This document shows, piece by piece, positions 24,518-35,610 of a DNA stretch of 64,000 nt (position 1 is the stretch's first letter; every line of letters begins with the position of its first letter). The notes under the pieces are model-generated. The model saw only the letters and a program-made list of their open reading frames with translations. It was not told the origin of the DNA and did not search any database. The translations under genes and the position numbers were made by a program. Origin of the DNA: Meiothermus sp. QL-1 (lineage in GTDB: Bacteria; Deinococcota; Deinococci; Deinococcales; Thermaceae); the NCBI RefSeq assembly GCF_003351145.1, contig NZ_QQSV01000005.1, forward strand, positions 80,214-144,213, in the 5' to 3' direction.

Positions 24518-24973
24518 ATGCGCTTTGGCGAAGCGGGAGGATGGTATGTGGTGGGGCAGTTCGGGCTGCTCTTGCTTCTGGGGCTGGCCCTGGGGCTTAC
24601 CCCGTCTTCTAGCCCTTTCTGGTTGGTCTGGATCGGAAGAGGGCTGGGCGCGCTGGGGATGGCCGTGCTCTTGGTGGCAGCCTGGCAGCTCGGGCGCAAC
24701 CTGACCGCCCTGCCTAGGCCCAGGCCGGAGGGCCACCTGGTGCAGGAAGGCCTCTACCGGGTAGTACGGCACCCCATCTACGCGGGGCTCCTCCTTTGGG
24801 CCTGGGGGAGCACCCTGGCCCACCTCAACCTTTGGACGCTGGCCCTCAGCGGTCTATTGACTGCCCTTCTGGACAGGAAGGCCACCCTCGAGGAGCGTTT
24901 CTTACACCAGCGCTACCCGCAGTACGAGGCTTATCGCAAACAGGTGCGAAAGCTCATCCCCTGGCTCTACTGA
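24518..24973 (+). CDS. Isoprenylcysteine/phospholipid methyltransferase family membrane protein
   Basis: A 151-residue protein with about four helices and the ICMT/PEMT signature in the C-terminal half: 'GLYRVVRHPIYAGLLLW' followed by 'EERFLHQRYPQYEAYRKQV', which together make the S-adenosylmethionine pocket. Bacterial relatives methylate small thiols, lipids or unknown acceptors. It starts 2 bases after the membrane-protein stop, as third gene of the SBP56 operon, so a thiol- or methyl-group link with methanethiol chemistry is possible but unproven. Confidence 0.85.
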   Translation: MRFGEAGGWYVVGQFGLLLLLGLALGLTPSSSPFWLVWIGRGLGALGMAVLLVAAWQLGRNLTALPRPRPEGHLVQEGLYRVVRHPIYAGLLLWAWGSTLAHLNLWTLALSGLLTALLDRKATLEERFLHQRYPQYEAYRKQVRKLIPWLY

Positions 24974-26022
24974 GCCGGGCAGGGCTCGAGGCGCCCCGCC
25001 AGTTCCACCGCCCCCGGCAGCGGCTGCCAGACCGGCTCCACTGGTTCCGCACGCCACTCGAGCCGCTTCGGCTGTAGGAAGAACGGCTCGCGCCGATACT
25101 TTAGCACCACCCCAGCGCCCTGCCCCGTGCTCAGCCAGCCCTGGCCCTCGGGGCTGTAGCTGTAGCTGAAGCCCACCGCCCGGGGGGTCTGGGGCTCGAG
25201 GTAGCGCAAAGAGCCCAGGCCGGAACCCAGGGCCCTGGCCTGCCCCCCCTCTACCCAAAGCCCCCGCCGCTCCCCCTCCACCTCGGCCTCCCCTACCAGG
25301 ACCCGGCTCCTAGGGTAGGTCCGCCACATGCGAAAGTAGTCCAGGCCGGGCCTGCGCCACAGCTCGGCCCGGCCCCCGGGCAGCCACCACAAAAAGCCCT
25401 CCGAGTCCCCCTCCACCTCGGCCCGCCCCACGGCCAACCCCGGACCCACGTAGCGTAGGTAGTCGTTGCCAGGAAAACGGCTCTGGTAGCCGGCCCGTAG
25501 CCGGCCCTCCAGGTCTGTGTGCAGCCAGAAGGCATCGAAGCCCCCGGGCCCCGCCGTGCGGCCCACCAGGTAAAGCGCCCCGCCCGAGCGCCACAGGCCA
25601 TAGGCGTAGGCATCGCCCGGGCCCCTATAACGGTGCCCCTTGCCATCGGCCAGGCGCAGCAGCCAGACATCCCAGTCGGGCCTAGGGCCCAGCCCACCCA
25701 CAGCATGGACCCCATCGGTGAACCAAAGCACCCCCTCCGGCCCCCGCCAGGCCGCCCGGGGCCGGCCCTGGGCATCCAGCCTCACCCAGAGGGCCCGCAG
25801 CCCGCTAAAGCCCACCGCCACCCAGCCCCCGGGTGTGGGGGCCAGGCCGTAGAGCCCCTCGTCCTCCTCCGGCAGGCCCACCCCAAAGGCCCCCTTTGGG
25901 GTAAGGACCAGCGCCTCCAGCCGCCGCCCCTCGACCCAGGCCCGCCCCACCCAAACCCCCTCGGCCCCGGCAAACAGGGCGCTGTTGTAAAGGGTAGCGA
26001 GCACCAAGCAGGCCCCAAGCAC
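24967..26022 (-). CDS. Exported protein of unknown function, possible beta-propeller
   Basis: A 351-residue protein starting at GTG 26022 with a hydrophobic N-terminus (LGACLVLATLYNSALF) that may be a signal or lipoprotein sequence. The rest is rich in Gly, Trp, Tyr and Arg with repeating short strands such as 'GGWVAVGFSG', 'GGALYLVGRTAGPGG' and 'RRGLWVEGGQARAL', like a delta-60 or WD-type propeller, but no family is recognised. It converges with the methyltransferase gene, overlapping it by 7 bases, and follows the terminator of the oxidase operon. Confidence 0.65.
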   Translation of the reverse strand: MLGACLVLATLYNSALFAGAEGVWVGRAWVEGRRLEALVLTPKGAFGVGLPEEDEGLYGLAPTPGGWVAVGFSGLRALWVRLDAQGRPRAAWRGPEGVLWFTDGVHAVGGLGPRPDWDVWLLRLADGKGHRYRGPGDAYAYGLWRSGGALYLVGRTAGPGGFDAFWLHTDLEGRLRAGYQSRFPGNDYLRYVGPGLAVGRAEVEGDSEGFLWWLPGGRAELWRRPGLDYFRMWRTYPRSRVLVGEAEVEGERRGLWVEGGQARALGSGLGSLRYLEPQTPRAVGFSYSYSPEGQGWLSTGQGAGVVLKYRREPFFLQPKRLEWRAEPVEPVWQPLPGAVELAGRLEPCPAQ

Positions 26023-26030
26023 AGGCCCAT

Positions 26031-26058
26031 GATAAACGGGGCCCGCGAAGGGGCCCCA
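26031..26058 (-). terminator. Terminator of the caa3 oxidase operon
   Basis: On the leftward strand GGGGCCC-CTTCG-CGGGCCCC is followed by GTTTATC, 14 bases after the oxidase stop. The strong G/C stem with a short T-rich tail fits an intrinsic terminator. Confidence 0.7.
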
Positions 26059-26071
26059 GCAGAACCCAGTC

Positions 26072-28543
<2,472 letters not shown>

Positions 28544-29608
28544 CTAGAACCTATCCAGATTGCTGAAGTCCAGGCCCTCCACCTTGTGGCTCATCAGGTA
28601 GGCGGCGATGGCCTTGACGTCCTCATCCGACATCGTGGGGTAGGCCGGCATCTTGACCCCGGGTTTCATGCCAGGGGAGTTCTTGATCCAGCGCTCCAGG
28701 AATTCCGGGGTGTTGGGCCACATCCCCGCCCCCACAGTGGTACGGTTGCCAAAGAAGGTGAGATCGGGGTTCTGCGGCAGCCCCTGGGAAACCCCCTTGA
28801 TGGCGTGGCAGGCTGCGCACTGCTGCTTGAAGAGCTCCTCCCCTCGAGCCAGGACGGGGTCGGCTGGCGGGGTGGCCTGGTAGGCCTTGGCCCCCTCGAT
28901 CCAGCGGTCAAACTCCTCCTGCGAAACCACCTTTACGCGGAAGCGCATGTTGGCGTGGGAGGCCCCGCACAGCTCCACGCACTGCCCATAGTAGGTACCG
29001 ATTTTTTCCGGGGTCACCTCGATGTGGGTGACCACCCCCGGAATGGCGTCGCGGGCCCCCACCATGCTGGTAATGCGGAAGGAGTGGATCACGTCGTAGT
29101 TCTGGCCATCCCCTCCAGTGACCTCAAAGCGCACCGGCCTGCCTACCGGAAGCACGAGCTCGTTGGAGTTGCGCACCCCATAGTCTCTGTAGATGAAGTC
29201 CCACCAGAACTGCCAGCCCCGGACCTCCACCACCATAGCGCCCGGGGTAGGTTGGTCGAGGCGGAACATGCTCCGGGCGGTGAGACCAAAGATGATGAGC
29301 ACGATGATGGTAGGAATCACCGTCCAGATGACCTCGAGCCGGTCATTTCCGTGTATTTGCTCAGGCTCCGAGGTCTCCTTTCCAGTGCGGCGGAACTTGA
29401 TGACCACATAGGTCAGCGCCCCGATCACCACCACGAAAACCAGGGCAGCAAAGCCCATCACCCAGACCAGCAGCCCCCGCACCTCGCGGTTGAAGGCCGA
29501 GGCCTCCGGGTCGATGATGTTGAGAACATGACCCCCTGCCTGGCCGGGCTCGGCCGCCAGGGCTAGCCCAAGAAGTAGGATGAGCCAACTCAGACCTCGT
29601 TGCAGCAT
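28544..29608 (-). CDS. ctaC: Cytochrome c oxidase subunit II with fused cytochrome c
   Basis: A 354-residue protein with signal peptide, two membrane helices (about 47-70 and 93-112), a cupredoxin domain and a C-terminal cytochrome c. The CuA ligands are visible: His175, Cys210, Glu212, Cys214, His218 and Met221 in 'GQCVELCGASHANM'. The heme motif is CAACH (264-268). It takes electrons from soluble cytochrome c and passes them to heme a. It precedes ctaD by 18 bases. TAGAAT at 29643-29638 is a possible -10 before its start. Confidence 0.96.
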   Translation of the reverse strand: MLQRGLSWLILLLGLALAAEPGQAGGHVLNIIDPEASAFNREVRGLLVWVMGFAALVFVVVIGALTYVVIKFRRTGKETSEPEQIHGNDRLEVIWTVIPTIIVLIIFGLTARSMFRLDQPTPGAMVVEVRGWQFWWDFIYRDYGVRNSNELVLPVGRPVRFEVTGGDGQNYDVIHSFRITSMVGARDAIPGVVTHIEVTPEKIGTYYGQCVELCGASHANMRFRVKVVSQEEFDRWIEGAKAYQATPPADPVLARGEELFKQQCAACHAIKGVSQGLPQNPDLTFFGNRTTVGAGMWPNTPEFLERWIKNSPGMKPGVKMPAYPTMSDEDVKAIAAYLMSHKVEGLDFSNLDRF

Positions 29609-29715
29609 TCGCGCGTCCTCCCTACACTTGCCTGGTCATTCTAAAGCATTTTTTTTGGAATTACTCCTTTCTACTGCACAGAATACCCCTACCCGGTAGG
29701 CCCCCATCCTACCAT

Positions 29716-30600
29716 CTAAAGCGCCCTGTCTATAGCCATAGCGACAAAGAGTAATGCCAGGTATAGCATCGAGTACTTATACAAGGCCAGAGCACGGGGG
29801 CGCTCCTGGCTTTGCAAAAGCCGCCAGCTCTGTCCAAGCAGCAAAGCGTTCAAAGCGAGCGCCACCCCCAGGTAAAAGCCCCTAAGTTCCCCCATCAACA
29901 CGGGGATAAGGGTGAGAACGACCGTCAGGATAGCGTACAGAAACACCTGGTAGGCGGTCTCGCGCTCACCCCGCACCACCGGGAGCATAGGCACCCCCAC
30001 TGCGGCATACTCGTCCTTGATCATCAGGGCCAGGGCCCAGAAATGCACTGGCGTCCAGAAGAAGATGATCAGGAAGAGGTACCAGGCAAAAAGGGAGAGC
30101 TCCCCCGTGACCGCAGCCCAGCCCACCAGGGGAGGAAAGGCCCCGGCAGCTCCGCCGATGACGATGTTGCTCCAAAAACGGCGCTTCATGTAGAGGGTGT
30201 AGACCCCCACGTACCAGACCAGCCCGGCCATCGCCAGCAGCGCGGCGAGCATGTTGGCCCCCCAGCCCAGGATTAGGAAGGAAAGGAAAGCCAGGATGCT
30301 GGCGAAGAGGGTGGCTTCCTTGGTGCCGATCTTCGCGGTTACGGTGGGGCGCTGGGCGGTGCGCCGCATCCGACCGTCTATGTCCCGGTCAATCACCATG
30401 TTGAAGGCGTTGGCCGCCCCCGCGGCCATATACCCCCCCACCAGCACCACCAAGAATAGGCCCAGGCCCGGCCAGCCCCTGGCGGCCATGAACATGGCCA
30501 TCAGGGTGGTGAAGAGCAGCAGGCTGATGACCCGGGGCTTGGTCAGCCAGAAGTAGTCGCGCCAGGTGGCGCGTTCGGTTTGGGTAGCAGAAAGCACCAT
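29716..30600 (-). CDS. ctaB: Protoheme IX farnesyltransferase (heme O synthase)
   Basis: A 294-residue UbiA-family membrane enzyme that adds the farnesyl chain to heme B on the way to heme A of the oxidase. The first Asp-rich motif is '[19 protein letters not shown]', and '[19 protein letters not shown]' carries the second. About nine helices fit. It lies 6 bases after ctaA and upstream of ctaC-ctaD. In some Thermus the two heme-synthesis enzymes are fused; here they are separate. Confidence 0.96.
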   Translation of the reverse strand: MVLSATQTERATWRDYFWLTKPRVISLLLFTTLMAMFMAARGWPGLGLFLVVLVGGYMAAGAANAFNMVIDRDIDGRMRRTAQRPTVTAKIGTKEATLFASILAFLSFLILGWGANMLAALLAMAGLVWYVGVYTLYMKRRFWSNIVIGGAAGAFPPLVGWAAVTGELSLFAWYLFLIIFFWTPVHFWALALMIKDEYAAVGVPMLPVVRGERETAYQVFLYAILTVVLTLIPVLMGELRGFYLGVALALNALLLGQSWRLLQSQERPRALALYKYSMLYLALLFVAMAIDRAL

Positions 30601-30606
30601 ACCAGT

Positions 30607-31563
30607 TTACCTTGCCCCCTGGGCCGCAGCGGTGCGGGGTTGCGCACTCTGGCCCTTCGTGCTCAGAGCCGAAACGGCCAGCAGAACCCAGGTGATGAAG
30701 GCCAGATCTGAAAGCAAGAGGTGGGGCAGCTGGGTGTAGAGGGCGGCCGCTTGGTGGACATTGAGGAAGCCCACCAAAAGCTGCAGGACAAAGACCACGC
30801 CCACCATCCGAGCGAAAAAGCGGGTGTGGGGCGAGGGGCGCAGGCTGGCGATAAGCTGGGCTGCCAGCACCACGTAAAGGCTCACCAGCACCGCGATGAA
30901 GGGATGGTAGATGCGGAGCTGGACCAGGAAGTGCTCACCTGGGGTCAGGGCCCGCCCCACTGCCTCGGCGGTGTTGCGCACGGGAAAGAGCGCGTCGCCC
31001 AAGGAGGAAAGGGCCCCCGAGGCCGCCACCCCCAGCAGGCCCACCACCCCCAGGCCAAGGGCCCAGGCCACGAGGCCCTGGCCCCGCCAGAAGGGCCGGG
31101 CCTCGGGGTAGCGGGACCACCAGGCGGTGAGGGCCAGGGCCCCGATCAGGAAGAGGGTGTTGATCAGGTGGGCGGGGGCCACGATGGCCCTAGCCAGGCT
31201 GGCGTCCTGCCCCACCAGGCGAAAGAGCACCAAACCAGCTCCAATCAGGCTCTCGGTGACCATGAAGAACATCGAAAGACCAGCCCCCAAGCGCACCAGG
31301 TGGCCTTTGGGAAAGGCCCGGCGCGACCAAAGGAGCAGCCCCACCACCATTAGCAAGGAAAGGCCGCTGGTAAGGCGGTGGAAGAACTCGATGAAGGTCT
31401 CTAGGCCGCGGAAGGCCGGGAGAACCTCACCGTTGCAGGTGGGCCAGTGGGCCCCGCATCCATCCCCAGAACCGGTGGCCTGCACCACATCCCCCCAAAG
31501 GATGACCAGCAGGGTGAAGGCCACCACCCCCCAGGCATAAAGCGTAAAGCGATGGTTCTTCAT
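30607..31563 (-). CDS. ctaA: Heme A synthase
   Basis: A 318-residue eight-helix enzyme that oxidises the C8 methyl of heme O. Conserved pieces: 'GDGCGAHWPTCNGEVLP' with the regulatory cysteine pair, 'EFFHRLTSGLSL', 'HLINTLFL', 'YHPFIAVLV' and 'FLNVHQAAALYTQLPHLLLSD', holding the four heme-ligand histidines. The start at 31563 is chosen because the signal-like first helix begins there; the longer open frame to 31773 crosses the promoter. It opens the ctaA-ctaB-ctaC-ctaD run. Confidence 0.94.
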   Translation of the reverse strand: MKNHRFTLYAWGVVAFTLLVILWGDVVQATGSGDGCGAHWPTCNGEVLPAFRGLETFIEFFHRLTSGLSLLMVVGLLLWSRRAFPKGHLVRLGAGLSMFFMVTESLIGAGLVLFRLVGQDASLARAIVAPAHLINTLFLIGALALTAWWSRYPEARPFWRGQGLVAWALGLGVVGLLGVAASGALSSLGDALFPVRNTAEAVGRALTPGEHFLVQLRIYHPFIAVLVSLYVVLAAQLIASLRPSPHTRFFARMVGVVFVLQLLVGFLNVHQAAALYTQLPHLLLSDLAFITWVLLAVSALSTKGQSAQPRTAAAQGAR

Positions 31564-31612
31564 GTGGAAAACCCCCTTCGGGGCACTGCCCCCATTCTGC
31601 CAGAGGGTCCCG

Positions 31613-31643
31613 GGTATACCATTAGGACAATTGTCCTGACCAA
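31613..31643 (-). promoter_or_regulatory. ctaA promoter with a palindrome in a 19-base spacer
   Basis: On the leftward strand, -35 TTGGTC (31643-31638) and -10 TATACC (31618-31613) are 19 bases apart, and the spacer begins with the perfect 14-base palindrome AGGACAATTGTCCT (31637-31624). Overlong 19-base spacers with a central palindrome are the hallmark of MerR-family promoters. The same element lies just upstream of the rightward dehydrogenase promoter. Confidence 0.6.
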
Positions 31644-31647
31644 CCCT

Positions 31648-31677
31648 TTGCCTCCCCAAGCCCACCGGGCGCAAAAT
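31648..31677 (+). promoter_or_regulatory. Promoter of the zinc dehydrogenase gene
   Basis: TTGCCT (31648-31653) and CAAAAT (31672-31677) with an 18-base spacer; the predicted start falls on the ATG at 31685, so the gene is probably leaderless. Confidence 0.45.
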
Positions 31678-31684
31678 GAGGGCT

Positions 31685-32881
31685 ATGCAAACCGCCCTCA
31701 CCACCACAGCCGCCAAGCGCTTGCTGGCTTCGAGCACCGGCTCGAGGGCGCTGATGCGGGGACTCCTCTTCACCCCCTCGATTCCCCGCTACGCCCTGGC
31801 CCGGCTGCTGGGCAAGCGCTACCCCCCCCAGGCCCTCCCCCTGCAGCTTGTCACCCTGCCCGAGCCCGCCCGCACGCCGGGCTTTGAGCGGCTCAAGGTA
31901 AGGCTTTCAGGCATTTGCGGCAGCGACCTGGCCCTGCTTTACGGAAAGCAGGCCCCTACCCTCTCAGGGATGTTCTCCTTTCCGGCCGTGCTGGGTCATG
32001 AAATCCTGGCCGAGCTGGGGGGCGTGCGGGTGGTGGTGAACCCGGTGCTGGCCTGCCTCGAGCGGGGCCTCCCCGACTGCCCGGTCTGTGCTCAGGGCCT
32101 CGACCACCTCTGCGAGAACGTGGCCGAGGGCAGCCTGGCCCCGGGCATGGTGGGCTTTTGCCGCGATCTGGGGGGGGGCTGGGCTGAGCGCATGGTCGCT
32201 CACCGTGAGCGCATCCTGCCGGTGGACGAACGGGTACCTGATGAACGGGCCGTGCTCGCAGAACCCGCAGCGGTGGTGCTCCATGGGCTGCGCCAGGCCT
32301 GGGGGCAGGCCGAAGGCTTTGCGTGGCCCAGTCGGGTGTTGGTAATCGGGGCGGGGACCATCGGGCTTCTGACCATTCGGCTGCTGCGGGTGCTGGGGTT
32401 TTCGGGGCCCCTTTATGCCGTAGCCCGCCACCCCCACCAGGCCGAGCTGGCCCAAAGGTTCGGAGCCAGCCAGGTCTTCCCCTCAGCCCAGGCTGCCCAG
32501 GAGGCCGCCGGCGCTCGGCGCTACCGGGGCATTCTGGGGGCTTCCTCCTGGCGCGGCGGCTTCGAGGGGGTGGTGGAGGCCTCGGGCTCCCCCGGCGGCC
32601 TGCAGGAGGCGAGCTGGGCAGTGCGCGAGGGGGGGCGGGTGCTGCTCCTGGGGGCCCCGGCCACCGCTTTTCACGATTTCTCGCCCTACTGGTTCCGCGA
32701 GGTGCACCTGGTAGGGAGTTATGCGTATAGCTGGGACGACTTCGCCCAAACGGTCAAGCTGCTTCCCGAGCTGGAGGGGCTCGAGGCCCTGGTCACCCAC
32801 CGCTTCCCCCTGGAGGCCTGGCCTGAGGCCATCAAAACCGCAGCCTCCCGGCGGGGCATTAAAGTGGTCTTCAAGCCATAG
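31685..32881 (+). CDS. Zinc-dependent medium-chain dehydrogenase (threonine/sorbitol dehydrogenase-like)
   Basis: A 398-residue MDR-superfamily enzyme. The catalytic-zinc part shows 'LSGICGSDLALLYG' and 'VLGHEILAEL'; a structural-zinc-like cysteine cluster is in 'CLERGLPDCPVCAQGLDHLC'. The NAD(P)-binding motif is 'VLVIGAGTIGLL'. The N-terminus is about 50 residues longer than usual. The substrate is unknown. ATG at 31685 is chosen from the promoter spacing; an ATG at 31676 is also in frame. It is divergent from ctaA across the palindrome at 31624-31637. Confidence 0.85.
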   Translation: MQTALTTTAAKRLLASSTGSRALMRGLLFTPSIPRYALARLLGKRYPPQALPLQLVTLPEPARTPGFERLKVRLSGICGSDLALLYGKQAPTLSGMFSFPAVLGHEILAELGGVRVVVNPVLACLERGLPDCPVCAQGLDHLCENVAEGSLAPGMVGFCRDLGGGWAERMVAHRERILPVDERVPDERAVLAEPAAVVLHGLRQAWGQAEGFAWPSRVLVIGAGTIGLLTIRLLRVLGFSGPLYAVARHPHQAELAQRFGASQVFPSAQAAQEAAGARRYRGILGASSWRGGFEGVVEASGSPGGLQEASWAVREGGRVLLLGAPATAFHDFSPYWFREVHLVGSYAYSWDDFAQTVKLLPELEGLEALVTHRFPLEAWPEAIKTAASRRGIKVVFKP

Positions 32882-32925
32882 ACCCCTTTCCGCGAGCAGG
32901 TACGGTGCGCTAGCCTGGGGGAAGG

Positions 32926-33336
32926 ATGCCCATCCGCGAGTTTAGAATGGAGGACTACTCCAGCGTGATCGCCCTATGGCAGAGCGCAGGCCTCGAGCTC
33001 AACCCCTCGGACAGCTTTGAGGGGCTGAAGAAGAAGCTCGAGCGCGACCCCGATTTGTTCTTGGTGCTGGAGGAGGATGGCCAGATCCTGGGGGCCCTCC
33101 TGGCCGGCTTCGATGGGCGGCGGGGCTGGCTTTACCACATGGCCATCCACCCTTTTGGCCAGGGGCAGGGCTGGGGCAAGCGGATGCTGGAGGAGCTCGA
33201 GGCCCGCCTCAGGGCCAAAGGCTGCCTGAAACTCAACCTTCTGGTCGAACCCTCCTACAGCGGCGCGGAGGAATTCTTTGAGCGGCTGGGCTACCGGCGC
33301 GACGAACTCATCTTCATGGAGAAGTGGCTGGGCTAG
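32926..33336 (+). CDS. GNAT-family N-acetyltransferase
   Basis: A 136-residue acyltransferase. The acetyl-CoA binding loop is 'IHPFGQGQGWGKRML' and the C-terminal motif 'AEEFFERLGYRRDEL' is typical of YpeA-like single-domain GNATs. The acceptor is unknown. GGGGGAAGG lies before the ATG. The stop shares CTAG with the stop of the converging alcohol dehydrogenase. Confidence 0.9.
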   Translation: MPIREFRMEDYSSVIALWQSAGLELNPSDSFEGLKKKLERDPDLFLVLEEDGQILGALLAGFDGRRGWLYHMAIHPFGQGQGWGKRMLEELEARLRAKGCLKLNLLVEPSYSGAEEFFERLGYRRDELIFMEKWLG

Positions 33337-34325
33337 GGCAGAAGGACCGCAGCCCCGTGCACCCGGCCCTCCTTAAGGGCCCTTAGGGCCTGGTTGGCCT
33401 CCTCCAGGGCAAAAGGCATGGTCTGGGGCCGCACCCCTGCCGCCCGGGCCAAAGCCAAAAACTCCTCCCCATCCTGGCGGGTCAGGTTGGCCACGGAACG
33501 CACGCTCCGCTCCTCCCAAAGCAGGGCGTAGGGGAAGGCCGGGATATCGCTCATGTGGATGCCCGCGCAAACCACCACCCCGCCCCGCCGGGTGGCCCTC
33601 AGGGCCTGGGGCACCAGCGCCCCCACCGGGGCGAAGATCAGCGCCGCGTCCAGGGGCTCGGGGGGCAGCTGGTCGGAGCCGCCGGCCCAGACCGCCCCGA
33701 GCCTCCGGGCCAGGGCCTGGGCCTGGGTATCCCCGGGCCGGGTGAAGGCGTAAACCTCCCGGCCCTGGTGGACCGCAACCTGGGCAATGAGGTGGGCGGC
33801 CGCCCCAAAACCGTAAAGCCCAATCCGCTCCACCCCCTCCCCAGCCAGACGGTAGGCCCGGTAGCCGATGAGCCCCGCGCAGAGCAAAGGAGCGGCCTCG
33901 AGGTCGCTGTAGCCTGCTGGAATAGCAAAGCAGTAGTCCTCCTGGGCCAGGGCATACTCGGCATACCCCCCGTCCAGGGTGTAGCCGGTGAAGAGGGCTT
34001 TATCGCAGAGGTTCTCCTGGCCTCCCCGGCAGTAGCGGCAGGCCCCACAGGTAGCGCCCAGCCAGGGCACCCCCACCCGCTCCCCCACCCTGAAGCGGCG
34101 CGCCTCCGGCCCCACCGCCACTACCTCCCCCACGATCTCGTGCCCCAGCACCAGGGGCAGCTTGGGATGGGGCAGCTCCCCCTCGAAGATGTGGAGGTCG
34201 GTGCGGCAGACCCCGCAGGCCCGCACCCGCAGGAGGAGCTGCTTTCCGGTGGGCTCGGGCCGCTCCACCTCCCGCAGGTGAAGGGGCTCTCCCACCTTCT
34301 CCAGCCGCATCGCGCGCATTCCCAT
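33333..34325 (-). CDS. Zinc-dependent alcohol dehydrogenase
   Basis: A 330-residue MDR enzyme. Catalytic zinc ligands are in 'CGVCRTDLHIFEG' and 'LGHEIVGEV'; four structural-zinc cysteines are in 'CGACRYCRGGQENLC'. 'YGFGAAAHLIAQVAV' is the nucleotide-binding turn. The pattern is that of AdhP-like enzymes acting on primary alcohols and aldehydes. Alternative starts at 34325 and 34319 differ by two residues. It stands alone between GNAT and folC. Confidence 0.9.
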   Translation of the reverse strand: MGMRAMRLEKVGEPLHLREVERPEPTGKQLLLRVRACGVCRTDLHIFEGELPHPKLPLVLGHEIVGEVVAVGPEARRFRVGERVGVPWLGATCGACRYCRGGQENLCDKALFTGYTLDGGYAEYALAQEDYCFAIPAGYSDLEAAPLLCAGLIGYRAYRLAGEGVERIGLYGFGAAAHLIAQVAVHQGREVYAFTRPGDTQAQALARRLGAVWAGGSDQLPPEPLDAALIFAPVGALVPQALRATRRGGVVVCAGIHMSDIPAFPYALLWEERSVRSVANLTRQDGEEFLALARAAGVRPQTMPFALEEANQALRALKEGRVHGAAVLLP

Positions 34326-34391
34326 ACAGGATACCAGCGCAGAAAATCCCGCACCAGCACCAGGCCTTGCAAAGCACCCAAGCCCCAGGGT

Positions 34392-35588
34392 CTAGGGACC
34401 CACCTCCGGAGCCGTCCAAGCCGAGAGGCCGAGGCCTTCCAGCACCGCCCCCACCAAATACAAAGAGCCGGTCACCAGAACTGGCCAGGGCTCCTGGCGG
34501 GCCGCCGCGGCAGCATGCTCCAGGGCCTCCAGGGGGTCCTCAAAGTAGGGTGAGGCCCGAACCCGCTGCAACTCCGCCCCGCGCAGGGCCCCCCGGCCTG
34601 CCCAGGCGTAGCGGAGGCTTTTGGTCTTGGGGAGCAGGGCCCCCAAAGTCGAAGCGTAGTCCTTGCGCGGAAAGGCGCCGAACACCAGATGAAAGCCCTC
34701 GAACTCCTCCGCTAGGGCCCGCGCGGCCGGCGGATTGTGGGCCCCATCCAGCACCACCGGGACCCCCCTGTACTCCAGCCGCTGCATGCGGCCAGGGTGA
34801 AAGGCCGCGGCGAGGCCCCGGGCAATTGCTGCTTCCTCGTAGCCCAAAAGGCGCAGAGCGGCCGCGGCCAGCCGGGCGTTCTGCTGCTGGAAGCGGCCGG
34901 GCAGGGCCGGGGCCGTGGGCAGGGCGAAAAGCTCTTCTTCAGAAAGCACGTACAAAGGGGCCCCGCGCTCGCGGGCCAGGGCCCGGACCACCTCCAGCCC
35001 CACCCCCTGAGCCCCGGTCACCACCGGCACTTCGGGCCGGATGGCCCCGGCCTTGTCCCGCGCTACCCCCTCCAGCGAACCCCCCAGGGTCTCCAGGTGG
35101 TCCTCGCCGATGTTGGTAATCACCGTAAGCCGCACCCGGGGAAGCACATTGGTGGCGTCTAGCGCTCCGCCCACCCCGGCCTCCACCGCGGCAATCCGGA
35201 CCCCCTTTTGGGCGAAGTGCCGGAAGGCCAGAGCGGTGGTGAGGTCGAAGAAGGCTGGCGGCTCGAGGAAGCGCTCCTCCTGCGCCCAGCGCACAAACTC
35301 CAGCACCTCGCCTTCGGGGATGAGGCCCAGGTGGGTGCGGATCCGCTCGCGAAAGTCCACCAGGTGAGGGCTGCTGGTGGCCCCAAAGGCCTCCTTTGCT
35401 GCCCGGAAGGCTGCCTCCAGATAGGCCACCACGCTGCCCTTGCCGTTGGTGCCGATCACGTGCACCGCGGAAAAGAGCGCCTCAGGATGGCCCAAGCGTT
35501 CCAGCAGCCCCCGGATGCGGCCGAGCCCCCGGGGAGCGCCCGCCCGGGTCTGGGAAAAAAGCCAGTTGAGCGCCTCGGAATAGGTCAC
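34392..35588 (-). CDS. folC: Folylpolyglutamate synthase / dihydrofolate synthase
   Basis: A 398-residue Mur-ligase-fold enzyme that adds glutamate to folates. The P-loop is 'VIGTNGKGSVVAYLEAAF' near residue 45, with 'TSSPHLVDFRERI', 'ITNIGEDHLETLGGS' and 'VVLDGAHNPPAARAL' following in the family order. It supplies polyglutamylated folate used by glyA and metF, which lie 20 kb away in this window. Confidence 0.95.
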   Translation of the reverse strand: MTYSEALNWLFSQTRAGAPRGLGRIRGLLERLGHPEALFSAVHVIGTNGKGSVVAYLEAAFRAAKEAFGATSSPHLVDFRERIRTHLGLIPEGEVLEFVRWAQEERFLEPPAFFDLTTALAFRHFAQKGVRIAAVEAGVGGALDATNVLPRVRLTVITNIGEDHLETLGGSLEGVARDKAGAIRPEVPVVTGAQGVGLEVVRALARERGAPLYVLSEEELFALPTAPALPGRFQQQNARLAAAALRLLGYEEAAIARGLAAAFHPGRMQRLEYRGVPVVLDGAHNPPAARALAEEFEGFHLVFGAFPRKDYASTLGALLPKTKSLRYAWAGRGALRGAELQRVRASPYFEDPLEALEHAAAAARQEPWPVLVTGSLYLVGAVLEGLGLSAWTAPEVGP

Positions 35589-35610
35589 GGGCCTAAGATT
35601 ACCCCATGCC

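Noticed and set aside
31564..31773. Upstream extension of ctaA
   Set aside because: It crosses the palindrome, the promoter and the divergent dehydrogenase start, and adds a non-membrane segment not found in heme A synthases.
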